DNA of 64,000 nt. Origin: Cryptomeria japonica (Eukaryota > Streptophyta > Pinopsida > Cupressales > Cupressaceae). The number at the start of each line of letters is the position of its first letter. Position 1 is the stretch's first letter. This document shows positions 1 to 12,135 of the stretch, piece by piece. The translations under genes and the position numbers were made by a program. Location: NCBI RefSeq assembly GCF_030272615.1, contig NC_081406.1:113741783-113805782 (forward strand), read 5' to 3'. Below the pieces are notes generated by a model that was not told the origin of the DNA, did not search any database, and saw only the letters and a list, made by a program, of their open reading frames with translations.

Positions 1-661
1 GGGTTTTAAGTTGTTGCTGAAAGGGTTAATGTCGAGCTAGGGTTTAAGGTGGAAGTAGAGAATGATCTTATCTGAGAAGATCAAGTTGTAACTGTGTGAG
101 AGAGAGAAGACTGAAGTAATGCTGGAATGCATTAGCTATGAGCAATACTGGATCTAACCAAGTAGTTTGTGCTATTAGATAGATCAAACACTTGTTGATT
201 ACTCACATCTTTGACAAGTCTGTAGCCCTTAACCGGGTAGGCCTCAAAGCCTTTGTAAAATCCTCTAACAAGGTGGTTCACACATGTGAATCTAAAATCC
301 TCTAACAAGGTAGTCTTTAATCAGACTTATCTCCTAACAGAGATTGAGATTCCTAAAAGGATTTGTTCTAGTGAAGAACATTGTAAGACCTTAACCAGTT
401 TGGTTTCTATTCTGCAGATAGTGACTTGTGAGTTCCATCTCACCGTGGTTTTTCCCAATTGGGTTTCCACGTCAAATATCTCGTGTTATGGTTGTATTGC
501 TTTTGTGGGTGAATTCTTTATTCGCATTTTGGTTTGCATGTGTGGTAACCGATCTGATTGTTAGACTGCTTTACCGGTTTATCTTTAGACTATGTAAGTT
601 TTTTAGTGCAGTAATTTTTGGCATACTAATTCACCCCCCTTCTTAGTATTCATCATCCACA
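1..661 (+). repeat. 3' part of a copia-type LTR (window-truncated)
   Basis: This resembles the last part of the B-type LTR. It has the repeated 'cct(c/t)taac(a/c)ggg' style phrases (for example near 229-262 and 289-312), the hairpin at 444-471, and a C-rich 'ttcacccccc' close to the end, as in the LTRs of B. It ends near 'catcatccaca'. No tRNA-Met primer site follows, so it is a solo LTR or the 3' LTR of an element lying to the left. The short ORFs here are LTR noise. Confidence 0.7.
444..471 (+). other. LTR hairpin with U-rich internal loop (best-formed copy)
   Basis: The layout is CGTGG-TTTTT-CCC-AATT-GGG-TTT-CCACG. The outer stem (5 bp) and inner stem (3 bp) pair perfectly around opposed T5 and T3 tracts. 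The same layout recurs in other LTRs of this window. Confidence 0.6.
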
Positions 662-899
662 TGTCCCAATTTACTTTACATACATGCATGTAAATATTAT
701 TTTTAACATACATACAAATTAACTTCATACATCCTAAATTGATATAATTGAAAATTTCATGTATTTAAACTTAAAAAATATATGGTCCACATGTAAGCCA
801 TGTATATATATATACATCTAAAAATATTTATCCAAGTTTCAAAACAAGTTAAGTTCTAATTTATCAAGTATTAATTCAATTCATGGGTTGAAACACGTG

Positions 900-3842
900 T
901 ACTTTGGATTACTAAATATACATAGTTCATACCACATCAAGTGGTTCAAAACGCTCTTCAATAACACTTAATAGTTTGTCATGATCTTCACTATCTAGTC
1001 TCCACTTTTGAGACCACCCGTGATGTGGAACTATTTGAAGAATTAGGCCAACAACAATGACCAAGTGGCTATACTGATATACCTTGTTGTCAATTTGGTA
1101 TTCAGTGAAATGAATCCCATTTTGAACAATTTTAACTTGTTTGAAATATGTCCCTTGCACTACAACTGAGCCTGCATGTACATGTATATAAGAAATGGGA
1201 GAAATTAAAAATTTTCACATAAGCAATTTGTACATACATATTCAAATCAGTTCAAACCTGTGGGAAATGACATTCCATCACTCATTTTAGATTTTGATAA
1301 CTTCTTTCTCTCTTCTATGCAATGCAATAAATAATAACTAACACCTTCTATATTTCTATCTTCTTCTATGACTGCAAAAATATCTCCTGCAATTTGAAAC
1401 AAGTTAAATAACGTCATCCTCATTTGAATCCTTGTATGTGTCAGAAACATCTAGTGGCACCAATTTCCATTCACTAACATATCCAAGCTCTTGGTTCTTT
1501 CAATCAACATAGTTTTCCAAAATGCAATTAGAACAAAAACATGAATAATCCCTAGTGTATAATGTCCATGGGCGATTATCTGTACTCATGACACAATGCA
1601 AAGATCTTGTCCTCTCCACACTCTTGCATCCATGTATTGATCTTCTATCCACATTTGCAAAATGTATATGTGTACATGAACATGTACATGTAGATCAAGT
1701 TGTTAAATTGAAACATTTGAACTAGGAACATTTAAAAAAAAAATAAAAAAAATAAAAATAAAACACTAAAAGAGAACATGTACCAGTTATCTTCCAAAAC
1801 ACTCTATATGGAATGGGTCTGTATGTTCTCGATGATGATTCACCAAGATAATTAGGTTGCTCAAAGTGTTTCTTACACCATTAAACAACATCATGTGCAT
1901 CGTCTATATGATCTCCTGTGTAATTTATTTGATGCTTTCTTAGAGCATGTTTGATACAAGCTCTTGCACCATCATGTTCACCCTTTCCATGACCACTCTA
2001 AAAAAACTCCAAACATGTGGTATTTTGTCATTTCAATGATATCTAAATAGTGCATAAAATGGCCTTGAAGATTTGAATTGTGCCACACATCAATCAAACC
2101 AAACAAAATGTTTAACTATTGTTATGCCTCTCTCTTTCAAATATTCAAAAAACTTCTTAAAGCAATGTTGTACAAAAAGTGTGACATGCTCCTTATCATC
2201 ACTGATATAGAAGTGGTACTCTTTCTTAATGACATGATTTTCAAATGTACTGTCAACACCATCTAAATTCATCTTTGCATATCGATAACACACATGCACC
2301 AAAATAGTTATTTGCTTTGAAAAGTAATACTCTGATTGAATCTCTTTTTTATGTGCAAAAGAGTAATTTTCTATGAAGTCCACTACAGATAGAATAGTTC
2401 CAAGAGGGAAAGTGTCTCTTAATATTTTAAATTATTCTGCTTGCCACTTGGCAAAAAAACCATGGCATATGTATGGTTTTATCAACTTACGAAAATTTTC
2501 CATAAATGTTCCAATAGGTATTTCCTCTTCTACATAATCTAACCTTGTAGATTCCTTTCCAAATTTTGTTTCAAATTTTTTGTACTTGTAACTCTTGCAA
2601 TTTACCATCTTCCTCATGTCAATATCTTCATCTCTCAAAGGCTATTTAGCCAATTCCCTGCATGTTCCACAAATTCCTCTTATGCAATTTATTTGATCGG
2701 TTGCATTATCATCTGATTTATCACATAAGATGGATGCTATGAATTGACTTGTTCATTTAGGAGGAGCATTTTCATAACCATCACTATCTTCTCTAATCTT
2801 TCGAAACAACTGATAGTATAGATCAAATTCGATGTGATAATGACAACAACAAGTTTCAAAAAATTTGTTTAACTTCACATAATATGGCCTTAACCATTCA
2901 AACATGGTTTGTATGATCTTAATATGAGGGTTTGTTTTAGTAAACAACACATACAATTCATGTTTTGTTGTGTCTATCTAATGTTTTACATGGAGATCAT
3001 AATGATTAGGACCAATCCTTTTCTTGATAACATCTATACTGTTTGATGAAGGATGAGTATTATCATTCCAAAAACTTGTCACAAAGTTCCTAACAACATC
3101 TTCAATTCTATCAGAATGAGGAGCTCTACACATAATTGCCCAATTCCCTTCTGAGGTAGTATCATCCAAAATCTTTCTCCTTTTAACATATTTTGATATT
3201 GTCCTTCTACTAAAACCAAACTCAGATGACAGTGAAGAGATTTGTCTTTTTTGAGGCAATCTTTCATTTACTAAAGATGTCAACATCACTCTTCTTGAAA
3301 TGGTCTTATCTACTCTTCACGATTTTTTACCAATGTTCACCAAACCTTTCTTAACATTATCAACAATAGATTTTTGTAGCTGAGAAGTTTTCCTCTTTTG
3401 ACTTGTTGTATCTATACCCAACAATTTCAGTGGATCTATTAAGTCTTTACGAGTAAGTACAATTGATAACAATTGAGATTTTTCTAGTGTAGTATCAAGA
3501 TTGTTGAAATGAGACATAATTTCTTTTGCACTTTTATTCATTAACCTCCTTTTAATATGTCTAGGTTCTTCACTGAGACGTTTCAACTCATCCACATCCG
3601 TTTCAAGTAAATGATCTAATTTTTAATAAGAAATATTTCTCTTCACCTATTTAGCTAGATCCACAATATGCTCATCCATACCAGTGGTAGGAGGTAAGGA
3701 GCCTGACCCCTCTCCTTCAACCTCCATTGGTTCAACTTGGACAAGCTCCTCCCTATGTTCGTAAACTATATTGTGTTCTTCAACAAGTTCATTTGCCTTG
3801 ACTCCCGCTTCAGAACTCCCTTCTTCTCGAGCCCATTTTGCT
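900..3842 (-). pseudogene. Degenerate DDE-transposase-like gene
   Basis: Minus-strand fragments in several frames make up one protein, from an acidic N-terminus (about 3842-3655) to about 927. In order they show: a helix-turn-helix-like stretch GFSRRTISKYVKRRK (about 3215-3170); a conserved CCCHYH block (about 2850); a 'VWFD' block (about 2095) that looks like a catalytic aspartate site; SGHGKGEHDGARACIKHAL (about 1998-1942); and a late CFCSNC motif (about 1530). The GHGKGxxDG and CFCxxC signatures match a family of long uncharacterised transposase-like proteins scattered in plants and animals; the family match is from memory. Stops and frameshifts occur, for example one base out just before SGHGKG, so it is dead. 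Some gaps, such as the A-rich stretch near 1735-1765, could be introns. It could be a DNA transposon or a domesticated relative; no terminal repeats were established. Confidence 0.6.
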
Positions 3843-3929
3843 CATAATTTAAGATGACAGAGAATATTTTTAATGCAACAAAATTCCAAGTTTTATTTGA
3901 AACCAAATTTTCAAGACATTTAGTAAGAC

Positions 3930-4435
3930 GTTTAAAAATTATGTCATAACAGGTGGACTATAATGTCACACGTGTATTTAAGACTTGTTATTGCATAATA
4001 GACCTCCTAATATCACATGTAATACTTGTCCTAATATGATTTGCATAATATACCTATCTTAAGGGGACTCTTGAGTATAATGTGAAATGTTTTTGCATAC
4101 GTAAAGTCATATAAATAGAACCTAAATTATGACATAATAGGTTCTAAATTTATGTCACATTTAAGACCTATAATCAATGTAATAAGTCTTAATTTATCAC
4201 ATAATAGGCCTTATTATTAATTAATATGACCATGTATGCAAAAACATTTCACATTAATATACTTGACTCCCCTTAAGACAGATATATTATGTGATATTAA
4301 AGGACCTATCACATGAAATTAAGTACATGTCTTAAATATTCAATATAAGTTAGAACCTAAATTATGACATGATAGGTCCTATTAATTTTATGACTTAATA
4401 GGTCTTATCTATTATAAATGGACTTAATTATATAG
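3930..4435. repeat. Foldback (MITE-like) inverted repeat
   Basis: Two long arms are imperfect reverse complements: about 4040-4104 (gcataatatacctatcttaa ... gtttttgcatacg) and about 4228-4297 (catgtatgcaaaaacatt ... agatatattatgtg). The spacer and flanks carry variants of 'ttatgacataataggtcctaa' in both orientations. There is no coding potential. It lies just upstream of the transposase-like gene on that gene's strand. Confidence 0.65.
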
Positions 4436-6010
4436 GAGAAAAAGTCAATTACACAACAAGCAAGTTAATGGAATTTGAAATTTGCAAATACACATATTAT
4501 TTCAAATTATTTATGATTTCTAATTAAAACGAGATTATTTTTAATCCTACTATTTCCAATTAATTTAATAAAAATAACATCATTTGGAATTAATTAAGAT
4601 AGAATTATTATAAAAATTAAATTAATTTAATTAAGTTTTTTTAAATTAATTTTTATTAAAAATATTAGATAAAAAATATTAAACTAATTAATACTAACAA
4701 ATAAATACTATTTTTGGTACGCAATACATATAAAATTAAATAGAAATAAAAATTAAAATACATACTTGCATCATGATATCTTTGTCTTCTTTGTTCTCAA
4801 TATCTTTGTTCCGTTTCGAGAGAATAATTCCTTGAAGTCTTATTTTGCCTTCTCTTCGTGTTCCCCATGCTTTTAAAAAAACCTTCAAATATCTTCAAAT
4901 TATTGCCCTCAAAATAATTTTCAAATGTCTTCTTTCATCCAAAAATGTGGATTATTTTTATTATTTGTGTGTTTAAAAATGAAAAAAATTATGTATATCT
5001 ATACGACTCTACTTAAATGTACCAAAAAAAAAAATTGCATCGGCCATGGTTTGAACAAACGCCGACAATTAGAAAAGGTCGTGTTCATTTGAACTCAGCC
5101 GTTACAAAAAAGTACATGTCAAAATTTAGCATGTGGGTTCGAGCGAAGGGGGGTTCGCTTGAACCCCTTATGGTTCGAACGGACCCCGCTTCGCTTGAAC
5201 CCGTGTTCATTTGAACCCTCTTGTTAGAGGTTTCTCCCAAATATTTTTAGAGTTCTGAGGAATTTCTGACTTCGCACCTCTGGTTCAAGGCACAAATGAA
5301 ATAATCTAGATAACCCAAAAATATTAGATGGTAGTACTTGGAGCAAGCTTTCCAACGAGTATAATTTTATTACATTTTGAATTTATTATGTTCTTGTTTT
5401 TTTAATTTTATGGAATATTGGTTTTTCACCGAACATGAACTTCTCTATTCAATGCATTGGGAAAAATAGGAAACTAATTCAAACTTTTTTTGAAAAATAT
5501 GTAAGCCCCAAGTATTGATGTCTTCTTTCTAAAAAAAATAAAATTGAAATTTGATATATATAGAACAAGTTATGTGTTCAAACTTAAACCTATATCTGAA
5601 TTATGACTAGTTGGACTTCAAAACTTTATAAAATGAAAAATATTGAACATATCACTATCAAACCAATTGCAAGCCCTGGATATTGATGTTACAAACCAAA
5701 ATTTAAAAGAATTGAGTTTTTATCATTTATAGAAAAAAAGTTATGTGTTTTGGGAGGCACATCACTCTTAAAAAATGTAGTTTGTTGTAAAAAACTACTT
5801 TTCAAGGGAGATGGGAAATTTAAAAAAAATCCTTCAAAAAAATTTGAAATATATATATATATATAATCTACAAAAAAAATTCTACAAATCACTAATTTAC
5901 ATCATCTACAAATTTTTAATATTTTAAAAGTTATAGTTCTCGAAAGTTGAAGATTATTTTAAAAATGTTCATCTCAGTGTCAAAAGTGGCAAAAAAGTGG
6001 GAACCATTAT
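4436..6010. other. AT-rich stretch without genes
   Basis: I see no supported gene here. About 5030-5225 has a short array of GAACCC/TTCGAAC-like phrases. Two diverged copies of an 80-base phrase lie at about 5505-5580 and 5670-5752; both contain 'agccc..gtattgatg/gatattgatg' and end in 'agttatgtgtt'. The ORFs at 5017-5214 and 5689-5892 have no recognisable content. Confidence 0.5.
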
Positions 6011-8265
6011 TGTGAGTTCACCCTTCAGCATAAAGTATCCATTCTTCTTATACCAAAGAACAAAATTCAGAGTCCCTTTCAGATACCTAAAAAATACTCT
6101 TTACATCTTACTCATGTGACTACCTTAGATTAGTTTGAAATCTTGTAACTAAACAGACAATTTTCATGATATTTGATCTAGAGGCGGTTAAATATAACAA
6201 TCCTCCAATCATATATCTATACTTTTTATGATCAAATTTCAGAGATACATCATCTTTACTCAATTTACAACCAACTGCTAAAGGAGTAGCAATCGATTTA
6301 CAATTATCCACTTCAAACTTCTTTAGCATCTCTTTGATATATTTAGCTTGGGAAATAAAAATTATATCATTTAATTGAGTAACTTATAGACCAAGAAAGA
6401 ATGAAAACTCTCCAATCATTAACATTTTAAATTCCTTCTATATCTCTTCTGCAAACTCTTTACATAGACCATCACTTCCTCCAAATATAATACAAACAAT
6501 ATAAACAACAACAATTAACAACTTGTTACCTTCAATCTTAAAATAGAGATTGTTGTCAGCCATACCTTTTCTAAAATTTTATTGTAATGGATATCTATCC
6601 AATCTAGCTTACCAAGCTCTAGGTGCTCGTTTAACTCCATCCAATGCCATTTTTAATCTGCAAACCATATTTGGATCTTCTGATAATTTGAATCCATCCA
6701 ATTGTTCAATATATACTTCTACCTCAAGTTCTTTGTTTAAAAAAGTTGACTTAACATCCATTTGATATATCTTGAAATTCTTATAAGTAGAAAAAGAAAG
6801 AAACATTCTTATAGCTTTCATCCTAGCTATTGGAGCAAAAGTTTCCTCAAAATCAATACCTACAACTTGTGAATAGCCTTTGCATACCAATCTTGCTTTG
6901 TTTGTTGTGACCTATCCTTGTTCATTGAGTTTGTTTTGGAACACCCACTTGATTCCTTTCACATTTTTTTCTAGTTGTTTAGGTACTAGTTACCATGTCT
7001 CATACTTTTGCATTGGATTCAACTTTTCTTCCATTTCTTTTACCCAACTCTCTTATTTTCTTTCTTCTTCATAAGATTTAGGTTTCACCAACGAAACAAA
7101 ACAGTAGTTGGCTTTCTCATTTTTTTATTCTTCACCATCATATTTATTTGTCTCTTTCTCCCCATTGTCTTCTAAATCTATTTTCTCTTCTACAACAATC
7201 GAGACAATCTCAAAATCATTCTCATGTGTGGGTTTAGGGGCAACCTGATCTCATTCTTCACATACTTTCATATTTGTGCTTTCCACTATCTTGTTCAGAC
7301 TTTTGTTGTAACACTGGTATGTTTTGTTGTTTGTAGCATATCCTGGAAATATTCCTTCATCTGATTTGGTATCAAACCTTTTGAGATCATCTTCATCTCT
7401 TTTTATATAGCGCTTACTTTCAAAGATTCTAAAATAATTTATAGTAGGAGGTCTTCCATTCCACAATTAATAAGGTGTCTTAGTATGATTTACTGTTATA
7501 TGTACCTTGTTAAGAATGTAAACAATAGTATGCAAAACTTCTTTCCAATACACATTATCCAAGTTAGTATCCTTCAATATATTTCTAATTCTATATTTTT
7601 CACAAAAGTTATCAAATTCATTTGATGTAAACTCTCCTCCTCTATGAAATCTCAAATACTTGATTTTGACATCTACTTGATTTTTAAGCATTGATTCAAA
7701 CACTTTAAAACTTTCAAAAGACTTAGATTTCTCTTTCAAGAATGTAACCCATGTAATCCTAGAGTAATCATCAATAAGTAAAATAAAATACCTTTCACCA
7801 TTAAGTCTTCTTGTCTAGGTTGTAGGCCTACAAAGATCTATGTGAATTATCTCCAAAATCTTTGAAGAAGAATATTCCTTATTCTTGAATCTCCTCTTTG
7901 TTTGCTTTCCTCGTTGACATTCCTTGCACACAATATCAATAGGTTTGACAATCCTCGGTAAATCTCTCACAACTTTAGTATTACTGATCTTTATCATGTT
8001 ATCAAAATTGACATGTGCCATCCTCTTGTGCCATAACCAACATTCATTCCTTTGTGTCAGAAAGCACTGGCTTCCATTCTTGTCCTTTCTATAGTAAACA
8101 TTTCCACTTGTTCTAATATTGTCTACTACCATTCTCCAAGTTTTTCCTTTTCTAATTACACATCTAGTTATACTGAACAAAACTTCATAACCTTTATTGC
8201 ATATCTAACTAACACTCGATAAACTATGTCTTAGACCTTCTACATAATAAACATTATTAATTTTA
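6011..8265 (-). pseudogene. Element A pol: pre-integrase, integrase, RT, RNase H start
   Basis: 8180-7815 encodes the pre-integrase zinc region (HKRMAH ... CKEC) and the start of the integrase core (HIDLC). 7739-7467 continues the core with FHRGGEF, where the second catalytic aspartate is replaced by histidine. It then jumps from YRIRN straight to the post-core region, so the segment holding the catalytic glutamate is deleted. 7466-7251 is the integrase C-terminal part. 6890-6609 is reverse transcriptase with [11 protein letters not shown]. 6329-6120 is the RT tail (CKSIATPLAVGCKLSKDD), followed by the RNase H approach (about 6100-6015, YLKGTL-like). Multiple frameshifts separate the pieces. 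The integrase could not function. Confidence 0.85.
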
Positions 8266-9779
8266 TGTTGGCATTTGTGTAGAGTATGTTGACATGATGA
8301 CATTATGTTGTCATTTATGTCGATATATTGGAGAGTGAACCAGTTAGGCAACTACCGGTTAAGCAACTGGCAAAGTGAACTGGTATAATGTTGTGAACCT
8401 GTATATGTGCAAAAGGAGAAGCGGTATGCTTGTTCAGGTGAACCGATATGATGTAATGTGAACTGGCATATGGAATGTTTTCTATTAAGGTTTAATATGG
8501 TATGACTACCAGTTGGTAGTCTTAGCCTCAAGGTTTCCGGTTAGAGTGTCTTGAGCCTGTGTGACTCAACCGATGACATTATGTGATGAGTTAGAATTAT
8601 GATAGAGATTAGATCATGTTGCCATGTCAGCCTCATGCGCATGAAGGATCTTGCATGAAGGGGTTTGATCCTATCTACCTCGGGAATGTCCAAAGTCTCT
8701 GCAAACGGTGGAGAATGCGTGATTGGTTATCGTCTCCATGAAGCGGTTAAGAATGAATGATGGAGATTGTCTTGAGATTTATTCAAGACCATTGTATTCA
8801 AATGAAAAGTGTTCAATGGTTAGGATTGAACCGCCTGAATTGCTCAACCTAAATGATTAGGGTTTAGGGTTTTTGCTACCGACCTATCTGTTTCCTATAA
8901 AGTCGATGTTGTGTTTCATGTTGAGGTTGTTGGCTTATGTTGTGTATGTATCTAAGTGCAGAGATATGTGATTCTTGCCAGACCAAATAAGAAATTTGAT
9001 ACCTGCAAAGTGTGTGTGCAAAAGGAAGGAACCAAACCGGATCTGCACTGGCATTGTGTGCTATTACCGGATCATTGTAATCCCTGTTGATCTTTAACCA
9101 CTTCAACAGTTGGAAAATCCCTTAACAGGGTAGCTTTAACTGGCTTGCTATAAATCCTTTAATAGGGTGACTCAAAGCCATTGAGTTCAAAAAATCCTCT
9201 AATATGTTAACCTCTAACAGGGCTTAACCCTTAACCGGGTATTCTAGCCATCCCTTAACCGGGTGATCCCTAACATAATCGGTTCCTAACAGAACCTGTT
9301 GTAACAGTCTTTAACCGGACAAGGCTCCTAATAGAGCAGACTTCTAAAGAGTTCAAGAATAGCTTGTGGGTATTCATCCCCACCATGGTTTTTCCCAGTT
9401 GGGTTTCCATGTGAAAAATATGTGTGTCATGTGTGATGCCTCTTTCATGTGATGTTTTGTTATTTCCTAATTAATGGTGAATCATGTTGATCTAGTAAGT
9501 TTTTATATATTTTTGGTGGTAGATTACTTGTTTATGCACAAGGATAAAGTGGAAATGAAGGTGTGAGCTGTGTGAAAAAAAATAAGTGTTTCCGGTTTAT
9601 GTCTTTCACAGTTGCATTGTGTTTAACCGGCAGTAATCTGGTTCAGACCGGTGTTAGTGATTGTCAGTCAAGTTCATTGTCTGCAGTCAAACCGATATAG
9701 GAAAAGTTCTTGTGCTTGTACTGATTCACCCCCCCTTTTAGTACTGGTTTGGTACTTATTGTTCATCATTGAGTTATCA
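8266..9779 (+). repeat. Element B 5' LTR
   Basis: It begins TGTTGGCATTTGTG and ends GAGTTATCA, about 1.5 kb long. Towards its end it contains many 'cc(t/c)taac(a/c)ggg' phrases and the hairpin at 9384-9411, then a C-rich run. It aligns over its length with 14167-15686, with many C/T and G/A differences and a few short indels. A telomere-like 'agggtttagggttt' near 8861 is part of the LTR and is also present in the 3' copy. Confidence 0.95.
9384..9411 (+). other. LTR hairpin, element B 5' copy
   Basis: CATGG-TTTTT-CCC-AGTT-GGG-TTT-CCATG. Compared with the CGTGG/CCACG copies, one base has changed on each side of the stem, so the pair is kept (G-C to A-T). Both changes sit in CpGs. Confidence 0.55.
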
Positions 9780-9781
9780 AT

Positions 9782-9793
9782 TGGTATTAGAGC
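9782..9793 (+). promoter_or_regulatory. Element B primer binding site (tRNA-iMet type)
   Basis: TGGTATTAGAGC follows the LTR end after two bases. It is one base away from TGGTATCAGAGC, the usual plant copia site complementary to the initiator methionine tRNA 3' end. Confidence 0.9.
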
Positions 9794-9850
9794 ATCCTCC
9801 AGGTCCTCTGTGTTGTAAGCTTAACCGCTTGAGGGAAAGATCCTACTGTA

Positions 9851-10875
9851 ATGATGAAGAGGGAAGGTCCAAAGTTCAATAGAGACAATTTCAAAATATG
9901 GAAGGATAGAATGAAGATATACATCAGAAGCATGGGTGCTCAACACTGGAGCTATGTTGAGAATGCCTTTGTTATTCCTACCGCTACTCTCATCGATGAT
10001 CAAAAGAGAGAGATATGGGAGAATGGGAAAGTCATGGAAGCCCTAATCAGCAGCTTATCTGACACTGAGTTTATTGATGTCCAGGATAAAGATAATCCCA
10101 AAGAAGTATGGGATACTCTTGAGAATATCTATGGAGGTGATGAGCATGTAAAACAAGATAAGGAATAAATCCTTAGGGGAAAGTTTGAAGACATGCGGAT
10201 GGTTGAAGGAGAGACCATTCAACAATATGGAATAAGAATCAAAACTGTTGTTGGAGATATCAAGAGTGTAGGTGGTAAAATGGAAGATTCTACTGTTATT
10301 AGTAAAGTCTTGAGGTCCTTATTACCGGTCTATGCAATAAGGGTTGCTACTATTTAGGAATTGAGGTCAATAGACCAAACTAAGGTATCCCTAGACTCCA
10401 TCATTGCAAAACTAACAACCTATGAGCTAAATAGTTTTGATGGCAGTGTTCAAAAGACTGAATCAACTTTTAGAGCTTATGCTGCACCATCTAGAAAAGG
10501 AAAAGAAGCAAGCACCAGTGGTGAACCAAGACAGAGCAAAGAAATGGATGATGAGGAGATTCTGATGGAATTTGAAGCTCTTCTTGCCAAGAGACTTCCT
10601 AAGGGAACCAATAAATATAGAGGTAAGCTCCCTTTGAAATGCTTTTCTTGTAACTGGATAGGACATATTGCTATAAACTATCCTAATGGTGACAACAAGG
10701 ACAAACCAGAAAGGTTCAAGAAGTTCAAAGGAGGAAACCAGAGAAACTATTTTGTAGTAGTTAATGAAGGTGTCACAGATGAGGAATTAAAAGATGAAGA
10801 AAATGAAGATATTGTGTTTGTTGTAGTAAAGGAAGATGTGTCAGACAAGAAGGCTCTTGTGTTCCACTTTGATAA
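9851..10875 (+). pseudogene. Element B gag
   Basis: It starts at ATG 9851 (MMKREGPKFNRDNFKIWKDR), the usual copia gag opening with a W/K-rich first block. It continues through LEG/YGGDE-like copia gag motifs to a zinc knuckle at about 10637-10680 (CFSCNWIGHIAINY). The last knuckle cysteine is replaced by tyrosine, so the CCHC finger is incomplete. Two in-frame stops (about 10166 and 10357) replace expected glutamine codons. The frame runs on into protease without a break. Its role would be particle formation and RNA packaging; this copy is dead. Confidence 0.85.
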
Positions 10876-12135
10876 TTCTAATGAGTGGATTATTGACAGT
10901 GGCTGGTCTCACCATATGACTGGTGATCGGTGCAAGTTTCTATCTTTGGAAGAATATGATGGTGGTGTGGTTTGTTTTGGTAATGATGCACCATGTATGG
11001 TCAAAGGCAGAGGGTCCATCTCTCTGAATGGAAAGAGCAGTGTTGACAATTTGTATTTGGTGGAAGGTCTCAGACACAACTTATTGAGTGTTGCCCAGCT
11101 GAATGATAGTGGACTCACTCTGGAATTCAAAAATGGAGTGTGCAAAATCAAAGGAAAGAATGGTGAACTGATGACCACTGGTATGCAGACCAAAGGTAAC
11201 CTGTTTCAGCTAAATGCAAATGTCAGTACATGTCTTATGGCTAAGTTTGATGATAGTTGGATATGGCATAAGAGACTCTACCATGTTAACTTTGATAACA
11301 TTGTGAAGGCTAGTAAGATCAAGGCAATTAGAAGATTGTCGGTGCTGAGAAAACAGGAAAATCCTTTGTGCAGAGAATGTCAACTGGGGAAAATGTCTTT
11401 CTCAACTTTCAAAGGTAAATCTTTCACTGCAGACAATTTACTTGATCTTGTGCATACTGATGTGTGTGGTCCTATGAAAACTAGGAGTGTGTAGGGAGAT
11501 AGGTATTTTATGATTCTTATAGATGATTGATCAAGAATGATGTGGGTCACATTCTTGAAGGACAAGTCTGAAGCCTTTGAAAAGTTCAAAGCTTTCAGAG
11601 TACTGGTAGAAAAAGAAAGCAGCAAAAGAATCAAATGCCTTAGAATTGATCAAGGAGGAGAATTCACTTCTAGAGAATTCAACAAATATTGTGAAGAGAA
11701 TGGCATCAAGAGGAAACTGTCTACCCCCTGGACTCCACAACATAATGGGTTAGCAGAGAGGAACAACCAGACTGTGGTTGAAGCAGCTAGAACTATGTTG
11801 ATCCAAGGAAAGGTTGCTCACACCTTTTGGAGTGAAGCGATGAGCACTGCAATCTTCACAATGAACTGGGTACTCATCAAGAAAGGAAAGGATAAGAATC
11901 CTTATGAGTACTGGACCGGTAAGACACCAGTGGTAAGCTAATTTAGAGTATTTGGTTGTAAATGTTATATCAAGAGGAGTGATCATCAGAGCAAGTTTGA
12001 TACAAAATGTGATGAGGGAATATTCCTAGGATATTCCACCAAAAGCAAAGCTCTCAAATGCTTCAACAATAGGACTGAAAGAATTATTGAAAGCATCAAT
12101 GTTAGAGTTGATGAAACCTCTAAGAAATTTGAGTA
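10876..12135 (+). pseudogene. Element B protease, pre-integrase and integrase
   Basis: The protease active site reads WIIDSGWSHHMTGD (about 10887); the D-S-G triad is present but the usual cysteine after it is tryptophan. The pre-integrase zinc region has WHKRLYH and CREC (about 11266-11380). The integrase core keeps D (HTDVCGP, about 11455), D (RIDQGGEF, about 11645) and E (GLAERNN, about 11750). A C-terminal block, FRVFGCKCYIKR, follows at about 11943. Stops at about 11493, 11527, 11939 and 12134 interrupt the frame. Catalytic residues survive but the polyprotein cannot be made whole. Confidence 0.85.

Noticed and set aside
5017-5214. 65-codon ORF with GGSLEPLMVRTDPASLEP
   Set aside because: It lies on a short GAACCC-type repeat. 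No family signature, no neighbours and no start context.
8861-8878. Telomere-like agggtttagggttt (also 14768 and, inverted, 53803)
   Set aside because: It is present in each LTR of the same family and only two units long, so it is an LTR-intrinsic telo-box-like motif rather than an interstitial telomere.
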